A stretch of DNA of 64,000 nucleotides from Eutreptiella sp. 'Long Island Sound 2002' (taxonomy: Eukaryota > Euglenozoa > Euglenophyceae > Eutreptiales > Eutreptiaceae): positions 7,339,913 through 7,403,912 of the forward strand of contig OZ038380.1 in NCBI GenBank assembly GCA_964036045.1, read 5' to 3'. The notes beneath the pieces were generated by a model. That model saw only the letters and a program-made list of their open reading frames with translations. It searched no databases and was not told the DNA's origin. Made by a program: the position numbers and the translations under genes. Below are positions 52,401 to 63,500 of the stretch, piece after piece. Positions within the stretch are counted from its first letter, which is position 1, and every line of letters starts with the position of its first letter.

Positions 52401-53340
52401 AGATACGGTGAGGCCCCAGTTTTGTGTGCAATAATGATTTACCACAGTCCAATCATGACTTCTGCACAAAAACTGCATGGCCAAGACCGAGCCAGTTTTG
52501 GGGCACAGTGGCCACAATGTGGGGCACAAATAGGGAGTGCAGCATTGCCGCAAAAAACACATGGTTAGACCCCAGTTTTGTGTGTAATAATGATTTACCA
52601 CAGTCCAACCATGACTTCTGCACAAAAACTGCATGGCCAAGACCGAGCCAGTTTTGGGGCACAGTGGCCACAATGTGGGGCACAAATAGGGAGTGCAGCA
52701 TTGCCGCAAAAAACATACGGTGAGGCCCCAGTTTTGTGTGTAATAATGATTTACCACAGTCCAATCATGACTTCTGCACAAAAACTGCATGGCCAAGACC
52801 GAGCCAGTTTTGGGGCATAGTGGCCACAATGTGCGGCACAAACTGTGAGTGCAGCATTGCCGCAAACAACATACGGTGAGACCCCAGTTTTGTGTGTAAT
52901 AATGATTTACCACAGTCCAACCATGACTTCTGCACAAAAACTGCATGGCCAAGACCGAGCCAGTTTTGGGGCATAGTGGCCACAATGTGCGGCACAAACT
53001 GTGAGTGCAGCATTGCCGCAAAAAACATACGGTGAGACCCCAGTTTTGTGTGTAATAATGATTTACCACAGTCCAACCATGACTTCTGCACAAAAACTGC
53101 ATGGCCAAGACCGAGCCAGTTTTGGGGCATAGTGGCCACAATGTGGGGCACAAACTGTGAGTGCAGCATTGCCGCAAAAAACACATGGTTAGACCCCAGT
53201 TTTGTGTGTAGTAATGATTTACCACAGTCCAATCATGACTTCTGCACAAAAACTGCATGGCCAAGACCGAGCCAGTTTTGGGGCATAGTGGCCACAATGT
53301 GCGGCACAAACTGTGAGTGCAGCATTGCCGCAAAAAACAT

Positions 53341-56300
53341 ACGGTGAGACCCCAGTTTTGTGTGTAATAATGATTTACCACAGTCCAATCATGACTTGTG
53401 CACAAAAACTGCATGGCCAAGACCGAGCCAGTTTTGGGGCATAGTGGCCACAATGTGCGGCACAAACTGTGAGTGCAGCATTGCCGCAAAAAAAATACGG
53501 TGAGGCCCCAGTTTTGTGTGTAATAATGATTTACCACAGTCCAATCATGACTTCTGCACAAAAACTGCATGGCCAAGACCGAGCCAGTTTTGGGGCATAG
53601 TGGCCACAATGTGCGGCACAAACTGTGAGTGCAGCATTGCCGCAAAAAAAATACGGTGAGACCCCAGTTTTGTGTGCAATAATGATTTACCACAGTCCAA
53701 CCATGACTTCTGCACAAAACCTGCATGGCCAAGACCGAGCCAGTTTTGGGGCACAGTGGCCACAATGTGGTGCACAAACAGTGAGTGCAGCATTGCCGCA
53801 AAATACACATGGTTAGACCCCAGTTTTGTGTGCAATAATGATTTACCACAGTCCAACTATGACTTCTGCACAAAGGCTGCATGGCCAAGACCGAGCCAGT
53901 TTTGGGGCACAGTGGCCACAATGTGGGGCACAAACTGTGAGTGCAGCATTGCCGCAAAATACACATGGTTAGACCCCAGTTTTGTGTGCAATAATGATTT
54001 ACCACAGTCCAACCATGACTTCTGCACAAAAACTGCATGGCCAAGACCGAGCCAGTTTTGGGGCATAGTGGCCACAATGTGCGGCACAAACTGTGAGTGC
54101 AGCATTGCCGCAAAAAACATACGGTGAGACCCCAGTTTTGTGTGTAATAATGATTTACCACAGTCCAACCATGACTTCTGCACAAAAACTGCATGGCCAA
54201 GACCGAGCCAGTTTTGGGGCATAGTGGCCACAATGTGGGGCACAAACAGTGAGTGCAGCATTGCCGCAAAAAACACATGGTTAGACCCCAGTTTTGTGTG
54301 TAGTAATGATTTACCACAGTCCAATCATGACTTCTGCACAAAAACTGCATGGCCAAGACCGAGCCAGTTTTGGGGCATAGTGGCCACAATGTGCGGCACA
54401 AACTGTGAGTGCAGCATTGCCGCAAAAAACATACGGTGAGGCCCCAGTTTTGTGTGTAATAATGATTTACCACAGTCCAACCATGACTTCTGCACAAAAA
54501 CTGCATGGCCAAGACCGAGCCAGTTTTGGGGCATAGTGGCCACAATGTGCGGCACAAACTGTGAGTGCAGCATTGCCGCAAAAAACATACGGTGAGACCC
54601 CAGTTTTGTGTGTAATAATGATTTACCACAGTCCAACCATGACTTCTGCACAAAAACTGCATGGCCAAGACCGAGCCAGTTTTGGGGCATAGTGGCCACA
54701 ATGTGGGGCACAAACTGTGAGTGCAGCATTGCCGCAAAAAACACATGGTTAGACCCCAGTTTTGTGTGTAGTAATGATTTACCACAGTCCAATCATGACT
54801 TCTGCACAAAAACTGCATGGCCAAGACCGAGCCAGTTTTGGGGCACAGTGGCCACAATGTGCGGCACAAACTGTGAGTGCAGCATTGCCGCAAAAAACAT
54901 ACGGTGAGACCCCAGTTTTGTGTGTAATAATGATTTACCACAGTCCAATCATGACTTGTGCACAAAAACTGCATGGCCAAGACCGAGCCAGTTTTGGGGC
55001 ATAGTGGCCACAATGTGCGGCACAAACTGTGAGTGCAGCATTGCCGCAAAAAAAATACGGTGAGGCCCCAGTTTTGTGTGTAATAATGATTTACCACAGT
55101 CCAATCATGACTTCTGCACAAAAACTGCATGGCCAAGACCGAGCCAGTTTTGGGGCATAGTGGCCACAATGTGCGGCACAAACTGTGAGTGCAGCATTGC
55201 CGCAAAAAAAATACGGTGAGACCCCAGTTTTGTGTGCAATAATGATTTACCACAGTCCAACCATGACTTCTGCACAAAACCTGCATGGCCAAGACCGAGC
55301 CAGTTTTGGGGCACAGTGGCCACAATGTGGTGCACAAACAGTGAGTGCAGCATTGCCGCAAAATACACATGGTTAGACCCCAGTTTTGTGTGCAATAATG
55401 ATTTACCACAGTCCAACTATGACTTCTGCACAAAGGCTGCATGGCCAAGACCGAGCCAGTTTTGGGGCACAGTGGCCACAATGTGGGGCACAAACTGTGA
55501 GTGCAGCATTGCCGCAAAATACACATGGTTAGACCCCAGTTTTGTGTGCAATAATGATTTACCACAGTCCAACCATGACTTCTGCACAAAAACTGCATGG
55601 CCAAGACCGAGCCAGTTTTGGGGCATAGTGGCCACAATGTGCGGCACAAACTGTGAGTGCAGCATTGCCGCAAAAAACATACGGTGAGACCCCAGTTTTG
55701 TGTGTAATAATGATTTACCACAGTCCAACCATGACTTCTGCACAAAAACTGCATGGCCAAGACCGAGCCAGTTTTGGGGCATAGTGGCCACAATGTGGGG
55801 CACAAACAGTGAGTGCAGCATTGCCGCAAAAAACACATGGTTAGACCCCAGTTTTGTGTGTAGTAATGATTTACCACAGTCCAATCATGACTTCTGCACA
55901 AAAACTGCATGGCCAAGACCGAGCCAGTTTTGGGGCATAGTGGCCACAATGTGCGGCACAAACTGTGAGTGCAGCATTGCCGCAAAAAACATACGGTGAG
56001 ACCCCAGTTTTGTGTGTAATAATGATTTACCACAGTCCAATCATGACTTGTGCACAAAAACTGCATGGCCAAGACCGAGCCAGTTTTGGGGCATAGTGGC
56101 CACAATGTGCGGCACAAACTGTGAGTGCAGCATTGCCGCAAAAAAAATACGGTGAGGCCCCAGTTTTGTGTGTAATAATGATTTACCACAGTCCAATCAT
56201 GACTTCTGCACAAAAACTGCATGGCCAAGACCGAGCCAGTTTTGGGGCATAGTGGCCACAATGTGCGGCACAAACTGTGAGTGCAGCATTGCCGCAAAAA

Positions 56301-58700
56301 AAATACGGTGAGACCCCAGTTTTGTGTGCAATAATGATTTACCACAGTCCAACCATGACTTCTGCACAAAACCTGCATGGCCAAGACCGAGCCAGTTTTG
56401 GGGCACAGTGGCCACAATGTGGTGCACAAACAGTGAGTGCAGCATTGCCGCAAAATACACATGGTTAGACCCCAGTTTTGTGTGCAATAATGATTTACCA
56501 CAGTCCAATCATGACTTCTGCACAAAGGCTGCATGGCCAAGACCGAGCCAGTTTTGGAGCATTGTGACCACAATGTGGGGCACAAACAGTGAGTGCAGCA
56601 TTGCCGCAAAAAACACATGGTGAGACCCCAGTTTTGTGTGCAATAATGATTCACCACAGTCCAATCATGACTTCTGCACAAAGGCTGCATGGCCAAGACC
56701 GAGCCAGTTTTGGGGCATAGTGGCCACAATGTGGGGCACAAACTGTGAGTGCAGCATTGCCGCAAAAAACACATGGTTAGACCCCAGTTTTGTGTGTAGT
56801 AATGATTTACCACAGTCCAATCATGACTTCTGCACAAAAACTGCATGGCCAAGACCGAGCCAGTTTTGGGGCATAGTGGCCACAATGTGCGGCACAAACT
56901 GTGAGTGCAGCATTGCCGCAAAAAACATACGGTGAGACCCCAGTTTTGTGTGTAATAATGATTTACCACAGTCCAATCATGACTTGTGCACAAAAACTGC
57001 ATGGCCAAGACCGAGCCAGTTTTGGGGCATAGTGGCCACAATGTGCGGCACAAACTGTGAGTGCAGCATTGCCGCAAAAAAAATACGGTGAGGCCCCAGT
57101 TTTGTGTGTAATAATGATTTACCACAGTCCAATCATGACTTCTGCACAAAAACTGCATGGCCAAGACCGAGCCAGTTTTGGGGCATAGTGGCCACAATGT
57201 GCGGCACAAACTGTGAGTGCAGCATTGCCGCAAAAAAAATACGGTGAGACCCCAGTTTTGTGTGCAATAATGATTTACCACAGTCCAACCATGACTTCTG
57301 CACAAAACCTGCATGGCCAAGACCGAGCCAGTTTTGGGGCACAGTGGCCACAATGTGGTGCACAAACAGTGAGTGCAGCATTGCCGCAAAATACACATGG
57401 TTAGACCCCAGTTTTGTGTGCAATAATGATTTACCACAGTCCAACTATGACTTCTGCACAAAGGCTGCATGGCCAAGACCGAGCCAGTTTTGGGGCACAG
57501 TGGCCACAATGTGGGGCACAAACTGTGAGTGCAGCATTGCCGCAAAATACACATGGTTAGACCCCAGTTTTGTGTGCAATAATGATTTACCACAGTCCAA
57601 CCATGACTTCTGCACAAAAACTGCATGGCCAAGACCGAGCCAGTTTTGGGGCATAGTGGCCACAATGTGCGGCACAAACTGTGAGTGCAGCATTGCCGCA
57701 AAAAACATACGGTGAGACCCCAGTTTTGTGTGTAATAATGATTTACCACAGTCCAACCATGACTTCTGCACAAAAACTGCATGGCCCAGACCGAGCCAGT
57801 TTTGGGGCATAGTGGCCACAATGTGGGGCACAAACAGTGAGTGCAGCATTGCCGCAAAAAACACATGGTTAGACCCCAGTTTTGTGTGTAGTAATGATTT
57901 ACCACAGTCCAATCATGACTTCTGCACAAAAACTGCATGGCCAAGACCGAGCCAGTTTTGGGGCATAGTGGCCACAATGTGCGGCACAAACTGTGAGTGC
58001 AGCATTGCCGCAAAAAACATACGGTGAGACCCCAGTTTTGTGTGTAATAATGATTTACCACAGTCCAATCATGACTTGTGCACAAAAACTGCATGGCCAA
58101 GACCGAGCCAGTTTTGGGGCATAGTGGCCACAATGTGCGGCACAAACTGTGAGTGCAGCATTGCCGCAAAAAAAATACGGTGAGGCCCCAGTTTTGTGTG
58201 TAATAATGATTTACCACAGTCCAATCATGACTTCTGCACAAAAACTGCATGGCCAAGACCGAGCCAGTTTTGGGGCATAGTGGCCACAATGTGCGGCACA
58301 AACTGTGAGTGCAGCATTGCCGCAAAAAAAATACGGTGAGACCCCAGTTTTGTGTGCAATAATGATTTACCACAGTCCAACCATGACTTCTGCACAAAAC
58401 CTGCATGGCCAAGACCGAGCCAGTTTTGGGGCACAGTGGCCACAATGTGGTGCACAAACAGTGAGTGCAGCATTGCCGCAAAATACACATGGTTAGACCC
58501 CAGTTTTGTGTGCAATAATGATTTACCACAGTCCAATCATGACTTCTGCACAAAGGCTGCATGGCCAAGACCGAGCCAGTTTTGGAGCATTGTGACCACA
58601 ATGTGGGGCACAAACAGTGAGTGCAGCATTGCCGCAAAAAACACATGGTGAGACCCCAGTTTTGTGTGCAATAATGATTCACCACAGTCCAATCATGACT
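53341..58700 (+). repeat. 7-monomer (1,092 bp) higher-order repeat series with 10- and 6-mer variants
   Basis: The marker ATGACTTGTG ends at 53400, 54960, 56052, 56988 and 58080. Spacings are 1,560, 1,092, 936 and 1,092 (10, 7, 6 and 7 monomers). Each unit then has two monomers with eight-A runs before TACGG, then CACAAAACCTGC, then GTGGTGCACAAACAG with AAATACACATGG. By eye, 53341-54440 and 54901-56000 are identical until an A/G difference at about 54441/56001. Such identity over 1.1 kb implies very recent copying. Confidence 0.93.
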
Positions 58701-61188
58701 TCTGCACAAAGGCTGCATGGCCAAGACCGAGCCAGTTTTGGAGCATTGTGACCACAATGTGGGGCACAAACAGTGTGTGCAGCATTGCCGCAAAAAGCAC
58801 GTGGTGAGACCCCAGTTTTGTGTGTAATAATGATTTACCACAGTCCAACCATGACTTCTGCACAAAAACTGCATGGCCAAGACCGAGCCAGCTTTGGGGC
58901 ATAGTGGCCACAATGACGGGCACAAACTGTGAGTGCAGCATTGCCGCAAACAAAATACGGTGAGACCCCAGTTTTGTGTGCAATAATGATTTACCACAGT
59001 CCAACCATGACTTCTGCACAAAAACTGCATGGCCAAGACCGAGCCAGTTTTGGGGCACAGTGGCCACAATGTGGTGCACAAACAGTGAGTGCAGCATTGC
59101 CGCAAAATACACATGGTTAGACCCCAGTTTTGTGTGCAATAATGATTTACCACAGTCCAACTATGACTTCTGCACAAAGGCTGCATGGCCAAGACCGAGC
59201 CAGTTTTGGGGCACAGTGGCCACAATGTGGGGCACAAACTGTGAGTGCAGCATTGTCGCAAAATACACATGGTGAGACCCCAGTTTTGTGTGTAATAATG
59301 ATTTACCACAGTCCAACCATGACTTCTGCACAAAGGCTGCATGGCCAAGACCGAGCCAGTTTTGGAGCATTGTGACCACAATGTGGGGCACAAACAGTGA
59401 GTGCAGCATTGCCGCAAAAAACACATGGTGAGACCCCAGTTTTGTGTGCAATAATGATTCACCACAGTCGGATCATGACTTCTGCACAAAGGCTGCATGG
59501 CCAAGACCGAGCCATTTTCGGAGCATTGTGACCACAATGTGGGGCACAAACAGTGTGTGCAGCATTGCCGCAAAAAGCACGTGGTGAGACCCCAGTTTTG
59601 TGTGTAATAATGATTTACCACAGTCCAACCATGACTTCTGCACAAAAACTGCATGGCCAAGACCGAGCCAGCTTTGGGGCATAGTGGCCACAATGACGGG
59701 CACAAAGTGTGAGTGCAGCATTGCCTGAAAAAACATACGGTGAGGCCCCAGTTTTGTGTGTAATAATGATTTACCACAGTCCAATCATGACTTCTGCACA
59801 AAAACTGCATGGCCAAGACCGAGCCAGTTTTGGGGCACAGTGGCCACAATGTGGGGCACAAACAGTGAGTGCAGCATTGCCGCAAAAAGCACGTGGTGAG
59901 ACCCCAGTTTTGTGTGTAATAATGATTTACCACAGTCCAACCATGACTTCTGCACAAAAACTGCATGGCCAAGACCGAGCCAGTTTTGGGGCACAGTGGC
60001 CACAATGTGGAGCACAAACTGTGAGTGCAGCATTGCCGCAAAAAACACATGGTTAGACCCCAGTTTTGTGTGTAATAATGATTTACCACAGTCCAATCAT
60101 GACTTCTGCACAAAAACTGCATGGCCAAGACCGAGCCAGTTTTGGGGCATAGTGGCCACAATGTGGGGCACAAACCGTGAGTGCAGCATTGCCGCAAAAA
60201 ACATACGGTGAGGCCCCAGTTTTGTGTGTAATAATGATTTACCACAGTCCAATCATGACTTCTGCACAAAAACTGCATGGCCAAGACCGAGCCAGTTTTG
60301 GGGCATAGTGGCCACAATGTGCGGCACAAACTGTGAGTGCAGCATTGCCGCAAAAACCATACGGTGAGGCCCCAGTTTTGTGTGTAATAATGATTTACCA
60401 CAGTCCAATCATGACTTCTGCACAAAAGCTGCATGGCCAAGACTGAGCCAGCTTTGGGGCATAGTGGCCACAATGTGCGGCACAAACTGTGAGTGCAGCA
60501 TTGCCGCAAAAAACATACGGTGAGACCCCAGTTTTGTGTGTAATAATGATTTACCACAGTCCAACCATGACTTCTGCGCAAAAACGTCATGGCCAAGACC
60601 GAGCCAGTTTTGGGGCATAGTGGCCACAATGTGCGGCACAAACTGTGTGTGCAGCATTGCCGCAAAAAACATACGGTGAGACCCCAGTTTTGTGTGTAAT
60701 AATGATTTACCACAGTCCAATCATGACTTCTGCACAAAGGCTGCATGGCCAAGACCGAGCCAGTTTTGGGGCACAGTGGCCACAATGTGGGGCACAAACT
60801 GTGAGTGCAGCATTGCCGCAAAAAACATATGGTGAGGCCCCAGTTTTGTGTGTAATAATGATTTAACACAGTCCAATCATGACTTCTGCACAAAAACTGC
60901 ATGGCCAAGACCCAGCCAGTTTTGGGGCATAGTGGCCACAATGTGCGGCACAAACTGTGAGTGCAGCATTGCCGCAAAAAACATACGGTGAGACCCCAGT
61001 TTTGTGTGCAATAATCATTTACCACATTCCAACCATGACTTCTGCACAAAGGCTGCATGGCCAAGACCGAGCCAGTTTTGGGGCACAGTGGCCACAATGT
61101 GGGGCACAAACTGTGAGTGCAGCATTGCCGCAAAAAACACATGGTGAGACCCCAGTTTTGTGTGTAATGATGATTTACCACAGTCCAA

Positions 61189-63500
61189 TCATGACTTCTG
61201 CACAAAGGCTGCATGGCCAAGACCGAGCCAGTTTTGGGGTACAGTGGCCACAATGTGGGGCACAAACTGTGCGTGCAGCATTGCCGCAAAACACACATGG
61301 TGAGACCCCAGTTTGGTGTGTAATAATGATTTACCACAGTCCAACGATGACTTCTGCACAAAGGCTGCATGGCCAAGACCGACCCAGTTTTGGAGCATTG
61401 TGACCACAATGAGGGGCACAAACAGTGAGTGCAGCATTGCCGCAAAAAACACACGGTGAGGCCCCAGTTTTGTGTGTAATAATGATTTACCACAGTCCAA
61501 TCATGACTTCTGCACAAAGGCTGCATGGCCAAGACCGAGCCAGTTTTGGGGCACAGTGGCCACAATGTGGGGCACAAACAGTGAGTGCAGCATTGCCGCA
61601 AAATACACATGGTTAGACCCCAGTTTTGTGTGCAATAATGATTTACCACAGTCCAACCGTGACTTCTGCACAAAGGCTGCATGGCCAAGACGGAGCCAGT
61701 TTTGGGGCACAGTGGCCACAATGTGGGGCACAAACTGTGAGTGCAGCATTGCCGCAAAAAGCACGTGCTGAGACCCCAGTTTTTGTGTGTAGTAATGATT
61801 TACCACAGTCCAACCATGACTTCTGCACAAAGGCTGCATGGCCAAGACGGAGCCAGTTTTGGAGAATTGTGACCAGAATGTGGGGCACAAACTGTCAGTG
61901 CAGCATTGCCGCAAAAAACACATGGTGTGACCCCAGTTTTGTGTGCAATAATGATTTACCACAGTCCAATCATGACTTCTGCACAAAGGCTGCATGGCCA
62001 AGACCGAGCCAGTTTTGGAGCATTGTGACCACAATGTGGGGCACAAACTGTGAGTGCAGCATTGCCGCAAAAAACACATGGTGAGACCCCAGTTTTGTGT
62101 GTAATAATGATTTACCACAGTCCAACCATGACGTCTGCACAAAAACTACATGGCCAAGACCGAGCCAGTTTTGGGGCACAGTGGCCACAATGTGGGGCAC
62201 AAACAGTGAGTGCAGCATTGCCGCAAAAAACATACGGTGAGGCCCCAGTTTTGTGTGTAATAATGATTTACCACAGTCCAATCATGACTGCTGCACAAAA
62301 ACTGCATGGCCAAGACCGAGCCAGTTTCGGAGCATTGTGACCACAATGAGGGGCACAAACTGTGAGTGCAGTATTGCCGCAAAAAACACATGGTTAGACC
62401 CCAGTTTTGTGTGTAATAATGATTTACCACAGTCCAATCATGACTTCTGCACAAAGGCTGCATGGCCAAGACCGAGCCAGTTTTGGGGCACAGTGGCCAC
62501 AATGTGGGGCACAAACTGTGCGTGCAGCATTGCCGCAAAAAACACATGGTGAGACCCCAGTTTGGTGTGTAATAATGATTTACCACAGTCCAACGATGAC
62601 TTCTGCACAAAGGCTGCATGGCCAAGACCGACCCAGTTTTGGAGCATTGTGACCACAATGAGGGGCACAAACAGTGAGTGCAGCATTGCCGCAAAAAACA
62701 CACGGTGAGGCCCCAGTTTTGTGTGTAGTAATGATTTACCACAGTCCAATCATGACTTCTGCACAAAGGCTGCATGGCCAAGACCGAGCCAGTTTTGGGG
62801 CACAGAGGCCACAATGTGGGGCACAAACAGTGAGTGCAGCATTGCCGCAAAATACACATGGTTAGACCCCAGTTTTGTGTGCAATAATGATTTACCACAG
62901 TCCAACCGTGACTTCTGCACAAAGGCTGCATGGCCAAGACGGAGCCAGTTTTGGGGCACAGTGGCCACAATGTGGGGCACAAACTGTGAGTGCAGCATTG
63001 CCGCAAAAAGCACGTGCTGAGACCCCAGTTTTTGTGTGTAATAATGATTTACCACAGTCCAACCATGACTTCTGCACAAAGGCTGCATGGCCAAGACGGA
63101 GCCAGTTTTGGAGCATTGTGACCAGAATGTGGGGCACAAACTGGCAGTGCAGCATTGCCGCAAAAAACACATGGTGTGACCCCAGTTTTGTGTGCAATAA
63201 TGATTTACCACAGTCCAATCATGACTTCTGCACAAAGGCTGCATGGCCAAGACCGAGGCAGTTTTGGAGCATTGTGACCACAATGTGGGGCACAAACAGT
63301 GAGTGCAGCATTGCCGCAAAAAACATACGGTGAGGCCCCAGTTTTGTGTGTAATAATGATTTACCACAGTCCAATCATGACTGCTGCACAAAAACTGCAT
63401 GGCCAAGACCGAGCCATTTTCGGAGCATTGTGACCACAATGAGGGGCACAAACTGTGAGTGCAGTATTGCCGCAAAAAACACATGGTTAGACCCCAGTTT
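61189..63500 (+). repeat. 8-monomer (1,249 bp) tandem duplication at the right end
   Basis: GCACGTGCTG occurs at 61761 and 63010, offset 1,249. Both copies carry the same extra T in CCCCAGTTTTTGTGTG, which explains the one base over 8 x 156. Linked shared variants are CCAACCGTGAC, AAGACGGAGCC, GTGACCAGAATG, CACATGGTGTGACC and GACTGCTGCAC. After the duplication the offset becomes 1,093 (62253 against 63346), so one monomer was lost in the second copy. Confidence 0.88.

Larger units (their letters stand above)
33600..60900 (+). repeat. Subfamily B domain
   Basis: From about 33.6 kb most monomers switch to linked variants: CACAAAAACTGCATGG for CACAAAGGCTGCATGG, GGGGCATAGTGGCC for GGGGCACAGTGGCC, TGTGCGGCAC for TGTGGGGCAC, and ACATACGGTGAGG for ACACATGGTGAGA. 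These are uncommon before about 33.6 kb and fade after about 60.9 kb. A-like monomers occur inside the domain at fixed places within higher-order units, for example 41.38-41.74 kb. Typical B monomers have four CpG sites against two in A. The CATAG variant also adds a TAG stop in one plus-strand frame. Confidence 0.87.

Noticed and set aside
50715-61757. Giant minus-strand protein gene of 3,680 residues, with similar frames at 20616-25058, 44025-49433, 39480-43505 and 14676-17429
   Set aside because: The frames follow the 156-bp period, begin and end at random repeat variants, contain freely changing residues, and have no unique domain or flanking gene signals. The repeat does not resemble a protein family I know.
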